DNA from: Aquimarina sp. TRL1
GTDB lineage: Bacteria; Bacteroidota; Bacteroidia; Flavobacteriales; Flavobacteriaceae
Direction of reading: 5' to 3'
NCBI RefSeq assembly: GCF_013365535.1
Contig: NZ_CP053590.1
Coordinates: 2,222,501 to 2,286,500 of the forward strand
DNA: 64,000 bases
This document shows positions 9,929 to 18,502 of this stretch, piece after piece. A program made the position numbers and the translations under genes. How positions within the stretch are numbered: the first letter of the stretch is position 1; the number at the start of each line of letters is the position of its first letter. Below the pieces are notes generated by a model. It worked only from the letters and a program-made list of their open reading frames with translations. It was not told where the DNA came from and searched no databases.

Positions 9929-9976
9929 TCATGTCTTCTTTGTGTGTGTGAAGAAAAAGAGTCTTAATAATCGAAA

Positions 9977-10048
9977 TCAATCATCAAGATGTGCTGAATT
10001 CTTTTCTAAGAATAAGTTAAGTTTGTTCAATGTCTTGTATTTCCACAT
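9977..10048 (-). CDS. Possible 23-residue leader-like peptide ORF
   Basis: A very short frame sits between the VKOR-fusion stop and its terminator, 17 nt after that stop. It encodes MWKYKTLNKLNLFLEKNSAHLDD. The KLNL...EKNSAHL stretch resembles the K-L-x-L-x-K-x-x-I-x-x-L leader of Bacteroidota class I lanthipeptide-type precursors, which often sit beside C39-like/VKOR proteins, but there is no core peptide after it. No ribosome site is evident. It may be a leader remnant or chance. Confidence 0.2.
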   Translation of the reverse strand: MWKYKTLNKLNLFLEKNSAHLDD

Positions 10049-10065
10049 GATGATGATATGATATT

Positions 10066-11655
10066 TTAAACCTCTACAAGGTTTTCTTCCGTTAGCTTTA
10101 CTAAGCGATGTTCTTCTTTTAAGGCGCTTATAAAGTGAAAAAATTCCTTATAGGTGTATTTTGTTGGGTAAACGGTATGATTTATAATACTGGCAGGAGT
10201 ATAAAATAAATCATTCGTTTCGGCCCAGGCAGCTTGTTTCTTTAATACTCTGATATGATCAGGGTTATTAATAGAAGTGCTGTATTTTTTTATCCAGGCG
10301 GTATAGGTTCTGTCTTTAAACCAATCTGAATATGCTTTTATAAAAGCTTCAGCCCCGTTTTCATGGTATATCTCAGCTAACCTCAGGCTGATCTGTCGAG
10401 CCTGATCTTCTGGAGAATCCTGAGAAACTTTAAATCGTATTGTGACCTGAAGATGTTCTCCATGTGCTTTTAATACTCTGGCATATGCTTCAAAGGCTTC
10501 CTTGCAGTATCCACACATCGGATTTGTTAATGTTATTATTTTAAACTTGGAACCAGGATTACCAAGGATGATTTCATTACTTATTTTAGTAGTGTCTTCT
10601 ATGACCTTTGATTGCTTAAAAAAATATTCAAAAATCTCCTCGTCTCTTTTGAATTTTGTAAGATCAATGTTTTCACTTTTTGCTTTTTTGTTTTCGGCTA
10701 TTTTTTCTCGGCTAAATATGTAGAAAGTACCGAATAACGAAGAGATCGCTAATAAGTTGTAAATCCCACTATAACTAAACTGAAAGGGTAAGGTAGTCAT
10801 AGCGATTGCTAGAATACCTGCCGTAGTCAAAATAGTAGCAATACATAAAGCACACCACTTCTTGAGAACAAATGCTTGCGAGTATATCGAATATAAGGTA
10901 ACTGGAATACTAATTAGAGTCGGGATGAGTAATGTGCTGTTAAAACCGAAAAATAGCTGAAACAATACCAGAGAACCAAAGAATAACAACCCCATATCTG
11001 CTAATGAAATGGTATTAAAGAGTTTTCCTTGAGTACTGTTAATAACATCTCCACAATTAGTGTTGCCAACAGACGAACAGAATTGATGTACTGTCTGTGA
11101 TTGGATACCTAGGCTTTCCTGAACAGCAAAAAAGCTGAGGATAAGCCCGGTGATGCTTAATAAGAAAAAGCTAATACTAGGTATAGAATGTGTCTTCCCG
11201 ATAAAAATAGTAATAAAACTGGCAACTGTAATCAGTAGTAACAGATTAAATAAAGAAGGCTTTTTAGAAATTATCGATGATTTAGCTTCTTTTTCTACAG
11301 CGATTACTTTTGGAACCCATATGGAAGAAAAGTTACTGTAGTCTAAAACATTACTTTTTAGAGTTGTGTTTTCTAAAGTTATTCGGTTGTTTTTTTTGTT
11401 TACGGAAACAATCTCGTCTCCATTGTCTGTATGAATGATAGATACAAAGTCCTGTGGAAGCTGTTCTAAAGAACTTTTAGGGACTTCGACAGCTACATTG
11501 TCTATGTTAAAATAATCAAGAGTGTCAGTTATGGATTGAAAACTTGGAAAATTAGGGTGTACACGTAATTGAAGTTTCAAATCCTTTTTGTTATAATTCC
11601 GGATTCGATTCCTTAACAATAAATGTTCGACTATGTTTTCTATATTATTTTCCAT
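10066..11655 (-). CDS. C39-like / VKOR / thioredoxin fusion protein
   Basis: 529 residues in three parts. Residues 1-120 look like a cysteine-peptidase C39 fold (HPNFPSFQSITDTLDYFN) without a catalytic Cys. Residues 135-315 are a multi-TM vitamin K epoxide reductase domain with Cys193 and Cys201 and the redox pair WCALC (268/271). Residues 345-510 are a thioredoxin/DsbA-like domain with CGYC (381/384). VKOR-thioredoxin fusions re-oxidise disulfide-forming centres. The C39-like head is the form found in Bacteroidota near exported double-glycine or lanthipeptide-type peptides. No ABC exporter or obvious precursor is adjacent apart from the 23-codon frame downstream. It stands alone on the minus strand and ends at its own terminator. 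Confidence 0.9.
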   Translation of the reverse strand: MENNIENIVEHLLLRNRIRNYNKKDLKLQLRVHPNFPSFQSITDTLDYFNIDNVAVEVPKSSLEQLPQDFVSIIHTDNGDEIVSVNKKNNRITLENTTLKSNVLDYSNFSSIWVPKVIAVEKEAKSSIISKKPSLFNLLLLITVASFITIFIGKTHSIPSISFFLLSITGLILSFFAVQESLGIQSQTVHQFCSSVGNTNCGDVINSTQGKLFNTISLADMGLLFFGSLVLFQLFFGFNSTLLIPTLISIPVTLYSIYSQAFVLKKWCALCIATILTTAGILAIAMTTLPFQFSYSGIYNLLAISSLFGTFYIFSREKIAENKKAKSENIDLTKFKRDEEIFEYFFKQSKVIEDTTKISNEIILGNPGSKFKIITLTNPMCGYCKEAFEAYARVLKAHGEHLQVTIRFKVSQDSPEDQARQISLRLAEIYHENGAEAFIKAYSDWFKDRTYTAWIKKYSTSINNPDHIRVLKKQAAWAETNDLFYTPASIINHTVYPTKYTYKEFFHFISALKEEHRLVKLTEENLVEV

Positions 11656-11983
11656 AATACCTATTTATAGAGAAAAAGTATTTTTTTTTCTAGGATTCGA
11701 TCGAAAGGGAGGTATGGGGGTAATCATCAGTATACTCATAGAGTTAATTTCAAATGTCGAAAAATAGGTTTATAGATTTAAGGAAAATCGATTAGACTAA
11801 AGTATGTATTTTAATGGCTTATAGTGATGCGGACACTGCTCAAAATATAAAAGGTTAAACCGTAAAATAATGGGTTTTTTGGTTTATTTTGTTGATATAC
11901 AATAAATAAGCTGTTATTGAAACGTCAATTTTACCAAGGGAGAAGACTGTTAAATTTTCTTTTCTCTTAGCGTCAAAACGGTC

Positions 11984-12013
11984 TTGATAGTTAATTAGAT
12001 TGCCTTACATTTG
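11984..12013 (+). promoter_or_regulatory. Bacteroidota promoter, exact -33/-7 match
   Basis: TTG at 11984-11986 and TACATTTG at 12006-12013 are separated by exactly 19 nt, the ideal arrangement for the Bacteroidota primary sigma factor. It drives the nuclease gene and rules out a TTG start codon at 12011, which lies inside the -7 box. Confidence 0.8.
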
Positions 12014-12049
12014 CTTTTGAAATGTTTAATTTTAGAATTAGAAAAGGTT

Positions 12050-12841
12050 TTGAGTAGAAAGTATATTTACCCGATATTGATCATTTTGGTAACTATAGGG
12101 TTTTATTATTTAGAAGGGAGTATTGAAGGAAATACAAAAGGAGATACGAAGAATGAAGAGAAGCAGCATAGCTCTTTTTATTATTTACCAACTTCAACTA
12201 CTGATAAAATTATAGTTCATGATTATTATACGTTGTCTTATTCAGAAACACATGAACAGGCAGAATGGGTGGCGTATGAATTAAAGAAAGAACATCTTTC
12301 CAGAAAAGAGTTTAAAAGACCGTATTTTATTGAAGATAGAAAAGTGAAAAGCATGTCGGCAGATTGGAAGAATTATAAAAACTCTGGTTATGATAAGGGG
12401 CATTTATGTCCGGCTGCGGATCGAAAGTTTAGTTATAAGGCTTTCGAAGAGACGTTTCTGACCTCTAATATCACTCCTCAAAACTCCTCGTTTAATGCAG
12501 GGATATGGAACGACCTGGAACAACAGGTGAGATATTGGGCGCGTAGATACGATGGGGTATATGTAGTGACTGGAGGGGTGCTGACTAAAGGATTACCTTC
12601 TATTGGTTATGAAGCAGTTTCCGTTCCAGAGTATTTTTATAAAGTAATAATGGATACCGATAAAAGTAAAATGATTGGTTTGTTATTACCTGCAAAAGAC
12701 TCAAATAAAAAACTTAAGGAGTTTGTTGTTCCGGTAGATCAAATAGAGAAGATGACAGGGATAGATTTTTTTAAAAGCCTAGAAGATCATGTAGAAGATA
12801 AGTTGGAACGAGCAAATAATGCGGCCCAATGGAAATTTTAG
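12050..12841 (+). CDS. Membrane-anchored DNA/RNA non-specific endonuclease
   Basis: ββα-metal nuclease of the NUC/EndoG family. The active-site motif is YDKGHLCPAADRK (a DRGH variant with Lys), and the metal-binding Asn is in TSNITPQNSSFN. No ATG start exists. The frame opens at TTG 12011, which lies in the promoter -7 box, so I prefer TTG 12050 (AAAAGG lies just upstream), giving about 263 residues. An N-terminal hydrophobic segment (IYPILIILVTIGFYYL) predicts export with a membrane anchor and a periplasmic catalytic domain. It ends 4 nt from the convergent rodA stop. Roles in nucleic acid scavenging or defence are not distinguishable here. Confidence 0.9.
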   Translation: MSRKYIYPILIILVTIGFYYLEGSIEGNTKGDTKNEEKQHSSFYYLPTSTTDKIIVHDYYTLSYSETHEQAEWVAYELKKEHLSRKEFKRPYFIEDRKVKSMSADWKNYKNSGYDKGHLCPAADRKFSYKAFEETFLTSNITPQNSSFNAGIWNDLEQQVRYWARRYDGVYVVTGGVLTKGLPSIGYEAVSVPEYFYKVIMDTDKSKMIGLLLPAKDSNKKLKEFVVPVDQIEKMTGIDFFKSLEDHVEDKLERANNAAQWKF

Positions 12842-12845
12842 GCTC

Positions 12846-14099
12846 TTACCATTCGTTTACTCGATTAGCATCTAATTTGATGAAAATAAATAGTAATAAA
12901 GTAAACCCCCATAAACTCGATCCTCCATAGCTGAAAAAAGGAAGTGGTATTCCAACGGTGGGTAATAAGCCGGTTACCATTCCAATATTTACAAAAAAGT
13001 GAATGAAGAGGATACCAACGACACCGTAACCATAAGCTCTACTGAATTGAGATTTTTGCCGTTCTGCTAACTGAAGTAATCTGATCAGTAGTAATACGAA
13101 TAGAACCACAACAGCAGTGGCACCTAAGAATCCCCATTCTTCTCCTACGGTACTAAATATATAGTCAGTATGCTGTTCCGGAACAAAGCCTCCTTTTGTT
13201 TGGGTTCCTTCTTTCCATCCTTTTCCGGTCCATCCACCACTTCCAATAGCAATTTGACTTTGATTGGTGTTATAACCTATTCCTTTGGCATCGACTTCTT
13301 TTCCTAAAACAATATTGAAGCGATCTCTGTGTCTTTGTTCAAAAACATTGTTGAATATATAATTAACGGAATAACAAAAGGCAGTAATCATGACGATGGT
13401 CAGTATGTAGTTACTGTATTTAGGGCGTAGTTTTCTGTTTTTTATCAGTAAAAGAATCATCACTCCAGTAATGGCAAGTATTACCCATAAAGGATTAAAA
13501 AGCAGCGTTAGTATAAAGAGAAGTGTAGCAGATACAACGATAATAAGATACATGGCTGATAACCCCTCTCTATAAAGAGGGAAAAAAAATGCTGCATATA
13601 CAAGGCCACTACCGGGGTCCGGTTGTAAGGTGATTAAAAAGGCAGGGATAATAATAATTAAAAAAGCCTTTAACTGATGGTTGAAAAGCTTGATGTTTGT
13701 TTGCATATCACTTAAGAACTTGGCAATTGCCAGAGCTGTTGCGGCTTTAGCAAACTCTGATGGTTGTAATCCGGCAGGACCAATTTGATACCAGGAAGTA
13801 GCACCAGATATTTTGCTTCCTAGTACGAAAAGTCCAGCTAATGATAAGAGTGATAGTACATAGATCAATCCAGAAAACCGTTCATAAAATTTAGCTTCAA
13901 TGGCCAGGACGATAATGACAATTCCAACGCTTAATGCAATCCAGACAGCTTGTTTGATATACGGTTTTGAAAAGTTTAGAAACGAAAATGCTTCTTCTCC
14001 ATGCGAAGAGGAGTAAATATTTACCCAGCCAAATAAGACTAACGTAAAAAATAAAACGACTGATATCCAGTCTATAGCAGCTATACTCGACTTGGCCAT
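12846..14099 (-). CDS. rodA: Rod shape-determining protein RodA
   Basis: SEDS-family peptidoglycan glycosyltransferase (417 aa, about ten membrane segments) that polymerises lipid II for cell elongation with the class B PBP encoded just upstream. Family motifs visible: GPAGLQPSEFAK, PDPGSGLVYAA, a long loop with QRHRDRF, EQHTDYIFSTVGEEWGFLG and GIPLPFFSYGGSS near the C terminus. It overlaps the PBP2 gene by one nucleotide and is the last gene of the elongasome cluster. Confidence 0.96.
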   Translation of the reverse strand: MAKSSIAAIDWISVVLFFTLVLFGWVNIYSSSHGEEAFSFLNFSKPYIKQAVWIALSVGIVIIVLAIEAKFYERFSGLIYVLSLLSLAGLFVLGSKISGATSWYQIGPAGLQPSEFAKAATALAIAKFLSDMQTNIKLFNHQLKAFLIIIIPAFLITLQPDPGSGLVYAAFFFPLYREGLSAMYLIIVVSATLLFILTLLFNPLWVILAITGVMILLLIKNRKLRPKYSNYILTIVMITAFCYSVNYIFNNVFEQRHRDRFNIVLGKEVDAKGIGYNTNQSQIAIGSGGWTGKGWKEGTQTKGGFVPEQHTDYIFSTVGEEWGFLGATAVVVLFVLLLIRLLQLAERQKSQFSRAYGYGVVGILFIHFFVNIGMVTGLLPTVGIPLPFFSYGGSSLWGFTLLLFIFIKLDANRVNEW

Positions 14100-15970
14100 T
14101 ATTGATTAATTTTAAACGGTTCTCCGCTGTATGGTTTTTTGTATTCTTCTTCTAAGCTATGTGTTAGAATCCATTGTTCCAGGTCCTTTCTGGAGATGTC
14201 TCCTTTGAGGTGTTTTTCTATCATAAGACTGGCAATTTTACCAGCATATCGCGCTCCCCAATATCCATTTTCGATAAATACGGCAAGAGCAATTTTAGGA
14301 TCATCCTTTGGAGCGAAGGCAACAAAAACAGAATGATCCGTTAATTGGACTCTCTTTCCGTCGATTTTAGTAAAATTCTCCGCTGTTCCAGTTTTTCCGC
14401 AGATATCAATCCCTTCTATCTGTAGTGCTTTTGCAGTTCCATTAACATATACCTGATGCATCCCTTCTATTACAGGTTCAAAATGTATTTTGTCAATAGT
14501 CGTTTTTTTAGGTTTGGTGTATTGTTCTATTTGTATGGGGATATCATTGATCTTTTTTAGAATATGAGGAGTATAGAAATACCCTCTGTTAGCAATTGCA
14601 GCGGTCATATTGGCCAACTGAATAGGGGTTGCCAGAATTTCCCCTTGTCCTATAGAATTAGAAAGGGTTCCTGTGGCATACCATTTATATTTAGGGTAAC
14701 TATATTTCCTGTTGTATACACTGGCATCAGGAACTTTTCCTGGTTTTCCGGCAGATAAGTCATTTCCTAAATAATTTCCGAGACCAAAACTTTTCACATG
14801 TCTACTCCAATTGTCAATTCCTTCTTGTGGGGTACTATATTTATTAATAATGCGGAGATATACATTGGCAAAATAAGCATTGCACGAATGTGAAAGTCCA
14901 GGAATCAGAGATAAAGGACTTCTATGGGAATGGCACCCAAATCTTCTTTTCTTTTTTCCGTAATAATATCCCATATGACAGGAAAACCCTTCGTTAATAT
15001 CCACCACATTTTCTTGTAATGCAATTAAAGCATTTATCGCTTTGAAAGGAGAACCAGGCGGGTATTCTCCCTGAAGGCCTCTGTCAAATAAAGGTTTGGC
15101 AATAGTATCGTAATATAATTTAGTAAAGTTTCTGGAGCGTTTTCTTCCTACCAATAATTCGGGTTCATAATTCGGAGCAGTAATCAAGGCGAGTATTTCC
15201 CCGTTTGAAGGCTCGATTGCTACAATTCCTCCTCTTTTGTTTTTCATGAGCTTTTCGCCATACTCCTGTAGTTTAATGTCAAGAGTAATGGTGAGGTCTT
15301 TACCATTTACAGGAAGGGTGTCGAATCGTCCTTCTTTATATGGACCAATATCTCTGTTGAATCGGTCCTTCTGAATATATTTTACACCTTTAACACCTCT
15401 GAGTTCTTTTTCGTATTGCTTTTCTACTCCTCCTGTCCCTATTAAATCTCCGGAGTGATAATAAGGGTCCTTTCTGATAAGTGCATTGTTTACTTCACTG
15501 ATATATCCTAGAACATTGGCAGCATTTCTTGTGTGATAATCTCTTAAGGATCGTTTCTGGATAAAGAATCCTTCGAATTTTCTCATTTTTTCCTGAAGAA
15601 AAGCATATTCGTCTTTTGTTAATTGCGGAATAACAATAGAAGGGACTCTGGGAGAATATGTTCTGGCTTTCTTTAATTGCTTTTTTAATCTTTCTTTGGT
15701 TATGTTTAGAATAGAGCAAAATTCTAAGGTGTCAAATGGTTTTAATTCCCGGGGAATCACCATCACATCATATGAGGGTTGATTGGTTACCAGTAATCTT
15801 CCATTTCTGTCATAAATAGTCCCTCGCTGAGGGTAATCATATATGACTTTTATAGCATTGTCTTCAGAAAGAGAGGCGAATGACGTGTTATATATCTGCA
15901 GATAAAATAACCTGGAGATAAAAATAACTCCGGTAGTAATGACAATTAGATATAACAAAAGTTTCCTCAT
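14099..15970 (-). CDS. mrdA: Penicillin-binding protein 2 (elongation transpeptidase)
   Basis: Class B PBP, 623 aa. An N-terminal membrane anchor (about 4-24) is followed by the PBP dimer domain (DYPQRGTIYDRNGRLLV) and the transpeptidase domain. Active-site motifs: SPFK (the SxxK nucleophile motif, in GEYPPGSPFKA), SCN (SxN, in LSHSCNAYFA) and KTG (in ICGKTGTAEN). It crosslinks peptidoglycan on the periplasmic side and pairs with RodA. It overlaps mreD by 4 nt upstream and rodA by 1 nt downstream, so these genes are tightly coupled. Confidence 0.96.
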   Translation of the reverse strand: MRKLLLYLIVITTGVIFISRLFYLQIYNTSFASLSEDNAIKVIYDYPQRGTIYDRNGRLLVTNQPSYDVMVIPRELKPFDTLEFCSILNITKERLKKQLKKARTYSPRVPSIVIPQLTKDEYAFLQEKMRKFEGFFIQKRSLRDYHTRNAANVLGYISEVNNALIRKDPYYHSGDLIGTGGVEKQYEKELRGVKGVKYIQKDRFNRDIGPYKEGRFDTLPVNGKDLTITLDIKLQEYGEKLMKNKRGGIVAIEPSNGEILALITAPNYEPELLVGRKRSRNFTKLYYDTIAKPLFDRGLQGEYPPGSPFKAINALIALQENVVDINEGFSCHMGYYYGKKKRRFGCHSHRSPLSLIPGLSHSCNAYFANVYLRIINKYSTPQEGIDNWSRHVKSFGLGNYLGNDLSAGKPGKVPDASVYNRKYSYPKYKWYATGTLSNSIGQGEILATPIQLANMTAAIANRGYFYTPHILKKINDIPIQIEQYTKPKKTTIDKIHFEPVIEGMHQVYVNGTAKALQIEGIDICGKTGTAENFTKIDGKRVQLTDHSVFVAFAPKDDPKIALAVFIENGYWGARYAGKIASLMIEKHLKGDISRKDLEQWILTHSLEEEYKKPYSGEPFKINQ

Positions 15971-16488
15971 GAATTGTTTTTTCTAAACAAGACTAGTGCA
16001 AGCATTGTTGTTAGAATTGTAAATAGACTGGAAAATAACGTTTTTTTCAAAACAGTCACTATATGCGAGAAGTTAAATGTTTCCAGGAAGAATAAAATGA
16101 GGTGATGAATTAGTACCATCAGCGTTACATAGGCTAATCGCTCTCCAAAACGGACTTTGTTTAGTTTTATCGTTTGGAATTCATAACTCAACCCGAAAGA
16201 GGAACGAAGGATAAAAGGTCTTAAGTAGGCAATAGTAACACAGGCTGCTGCATGAATTCCTCCTGAATCCCCAGCCATGTCAATAAACAATCCTAGTAAA
16301 AAACATACGACCAGAAACAAACTTCTGTTGATGGTTATCGGCGCTAGTAAAATAAAAATAATATACAGATACGGATTGAGATATCCCAGAAAGTTAATGT
16401 GATTCAGAATAAGTATCTGAATGAGGACAAGAAATAAAAACCGAAATGTATGTGTTGCAATATCGTTATTCATTCGCAGGGTTTTCAA
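15967..16488 (-). CDS. mreD: Rod shape-determining protein MreD
   Basis: Polytopic membrane protein of 173 residues with about five hydrophobic segments, matching MreD in length and in position between mreC and the PBP2 gene. Sequence motifs in this family are weak, so the call rests on topology, GLFIDMAGDSGGIHA, and context. The first ATG overlaps the mreC end by 23 nt; a downstream start (MNNDIA) is possible. Confidence 0.9.
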   Translation of the reverse strand: MKTLRMNNDIATHTFRFLFLVLIQILILNHINFLGYLNPYLYIIFILLAPITINRSLFLVVCFLLGLFIDMAGDSGGIHAAACVTIAYLRPFILRSSFGLSYEFQTIKLNKVRFGERLAYVTLMVLIHHLILFFLETFNFSHIVTVLKKTLFSSLFTILTTMLALVLFRKNNS

Positions 16489-17290
16489 TGGTTTTTATTT
16501 CGGTTCTATCATTGCTTCTAATCGCGTATACAAAACCAATATTGGTCATGTCATTAAATAATCGAACATCGATAAGATAGTAACTTTTATTTTGGTCTAG
16601 TGTGAAGTTTTCGATAGTGCCAATACCAATTCCTTTAGGGAAGATTGTAGATCTACCATGAGTGATGATAGTGTCTCCTTTATTTAAAATAGCTTGCCTT
16701 GGAACGGTTTCTAGTTGGACTAAATTCGGGTTTTTTCCATTCCATGTAAGAGAGCCGTAATGAAATGAGCTTTTTAATCCGGCATTAATCCGGGAATTGC
16801 TGTTGAGAATCGAAATTACACGACTATACCGATGAGATGTGTTTTCTATAATTCCAACAATTCCCTTGTCGGTAATAACTCCCATATCAGGAGTAAGGCT
16901 ATCTCTTTCTCCTTTGTTTATCAGGATGTAATTGTCGCTTTTGCTATAATCGTTTTTGTGCACTTTGGCTTTGATGTATCGAAAGGGGATATCAAAAGAA
17001 CTGGTGTCTACAAAAGATTCCGTTGTCTGATTATTATCCAGAAGTGCCACTTTATTTCTTAAGTATTCATTTTCCTCCAGTAGACGCTCATTTTCTTCTT
17101 TGAGATGAAAATATTGAGAAATGGAATGCCTCCAGTTGTATATCCCTCCTGTAAAAAAATTGGTAGAGCTAATAAATTTACTTTTGTGATAAGAATGGGA
17201 TTGAATAGTTAAGATTAAGGAGAATACTAATAAAAGCAGAAATAACAGAGAATTCTTATTTCTTATTAAAAAATTGATAATCTGCTGCAT
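16466..17290 (-). CDS. mreC: Rod shape-determining protein MreC
   Basis: Bitopic elongasome protein, 274 aa: N-terminal membrane segment (about 12-30), a coiled coil (EENERLLEENEYLRNKVALL), then the periplasmic β-barrel domain with GVITDKGIVGIIENTSHRYSRVI and the INAGLKSS and GYGSLTW-like stretches. It links MreB to PBP2/RodA. It follows mreB after an unusual 139-nt gap full of inverted repeats, whereas the genes downstream overlap. Confidence 0.95.
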   Translation of the reverse strand: MQQIINFLIRNKNSLLFLLLLVFSLILTIQSHSYHKSKFISSTNFFTGGIYNWRHSISQYFHLKEENERLLEENEYLRNKVALLDNNQTTESFVDTSSFDIPFRYIKAKVHKNDYSKSDNYILINKGERDSLTPDMGVITDKGIVGIIENTSHRYSRVISILNSNSRINAGLKSSFHYGSLTWNGKNPNLVQLETVPRQAILNKGDTIITHGRSTIFPKGIGIGTIENFTLDQNKSYYLIDVRLFNDMTNIGFVYAIRSNDRTEIKTIENPANE

Positions 17291-17340
17291 TGTTTAAAAA
17301 TAAGTTTCCAATACTTTTGTCTATAGTTTCTCAAAAGATA

Positions 17341-17375
17341 TATCCTACCTTTTAGAAACTGTATAAGGTAGGATA
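17341..17375 (-). promoter_or_regulatory. 11-bp hairpin in mreB-mreC gap
   Basis: TATCCTACCTT (17341-17351) and AAGGTAGGATA (17365-17375) are perfect inverted repeats around a 13-nt loop. No T-run follows on the minus strand, so it is more likely an mRNA stability or partial-read-through element than a full terminator. Confidence 0.5.
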
Positions 17376-17378
17376 ACG

Positions 17379-17425
17379 TAAAATTCGAATTTTAGGTATA
17401 TAGAAATTATTATTTTCTTATATAC
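17379..17425 (-). promoter_or_regulatory. Palindrome plus second hairpin after mreB stop
   Basis: TAAAATTCGAATTTTA (17379-17394) is a 16-bp perfect palindrome. Next to it, GTATATAGAAA (17396-17406) pairs with TTTCTTATATAC (17414-17425) with one bulge. Together with the hairpin at 17341-17375 these fill most of the mreB-mreC spacer. Function is unknown; control of the MreB:MreC ratio is a guess. Confidence 0.4.
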
Positions 17426-17429
17426 GGCA

Positions 17430-18458
17430 TTACTTTATAAGTACGTTTTTATATCTGTTAATATTTTTTAGAGTAATCCCTGTTCCTCTAACTACGGCTC
17501 TAAGAGGGTCTTCTGCAATATATACAGGAAGATCTGTTTTTTGAGATAATCGTTTGTCTAACCCTCTAAGCATGGAACCTCCTCCTGCGAGATAAATTCC
17601 GGTATTGTATATATCGGCAGCTAATTCGGGTGGAGTCTGAGAGAGTGTTTCCATCACAGCATCTTCAATTCTTAAGATGGATTTGTCTAATGCTTTGGCG
17701 ATTTCTCGATACGAAATTTGAACTTGTTTTGGTTTTCCTGTTAGTAAGTCTCTACCTTGAACATTCATTTCTTCTGGTGGAAGTTCCAAATCTTCGGTGG
17801 CAGCACCTACTTTTATTTTTATTTTTTCGGCAGTGCGTTCCCCAACATACAGGTTGTGCTGGGTTCTCATATAATAAATGATATCATTGGTGAATACGTC
17901 TCCTGCAATTTTTACAGATTTATCACATACGATTCCTCCAAGCGCTATTACGGCAATCTCAGTGGTACCTCCACCTATATCTACAATCATGTTTCCTTTT
18001 GGCTGCATGATATCAACACCGATACCGATGGCGGCAGCCATCGGTTCGTGTATTAGGTATACTTCTTTTCCATTTACTCTTTCTGCACTTTCTTTTACAG
18101 CTCTCATTTCTACTTCTGTAATACCAGAAGGAATACAGATTACCATTCGTAGTGCAGGGGTGAATATTTTCTTTTTTAATGCAGGGATATCTTTGATAAA
18201 CATACTTATCATTTTTTCACTGGCATCGAAATCAGCAATTACCCCGTCTTTTAGAGGACGAATTGTCTTTATGTTCTCATGGGTTTTTCCTTGCATCATA
18301 GCAGCTTCTTTTCCTACTGCGATGATTTTCCCCGACATAATATCTCTAGCTACAATAGAGGGGCTGTCTACTACAACTTTATCGTTATGAATTACCAAGG
18401 TGTTTGCGGTACCTAAATCTATTGCAATTTCTTCAGTGAAAAAATCAAAAAATCCCAT
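17430..18458 (-). CDS. mreB: Rod shape-determining protein MreB
   Basis: Bacterial actin, 342 aa, that organises elongation on the inner membrane. The phosphate 1 motif AIDLGTANTLV, HEPMAAAIGIGVD, the phosphate 2 motif VDIGGGTTEIAVIALGG and the adenosine motif YLAGGGSMLRGLD are all present. It lies 44 nt after the purH stop on the same strand; no strong promoter is visible in that gap, so read-through from purH is likely. Confidence 0.98.
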   Translation of the reverse strand: MGFFDFFTEEIAIDLGTANTLVIHNDKVVVDSPSIVARDIMSGKIIAVGKEAAMMQGKTHENIKTIRPLKDGVIADFDASEKMISMFIKDIPALKKKIFTPALRMVICIPSGITEVEMRAVKESAERVNGKEVYLIHEPMAAAIGIGVDIMQPKGNMIVDIGGGTTEIAVIALGGIVCDKSVKIAGDVFTNDIIYYMRTQHNLYVGERTAEKIKIKVGAATEDLELPPEEMNVQGRDLLTGKPKQVQISYREIAKALDKSILRIEDAVMETLSQTPPELAADIYNTGIYLAGGGSMLRGLDKRLSQKTDLPVYIAEDPLRAVVRGTGITLKNINRYKNVLIK

Positions 18459-18502
18459 ATAAAAATTTAAAAAAGGGTTATCATTAAGTAAATGTACTAA
18501 AA

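Noticed and set aside
9850..9951. 33-codon plus-strand frame across the terminator
   Set aside because: It reads through the minus-strand terminator stem, so translation is very unlikely.
17878..18390. 170-codon plus-strand frame opposite mreB
   Set aside because: Antisense shadow of a highly conserved gene.
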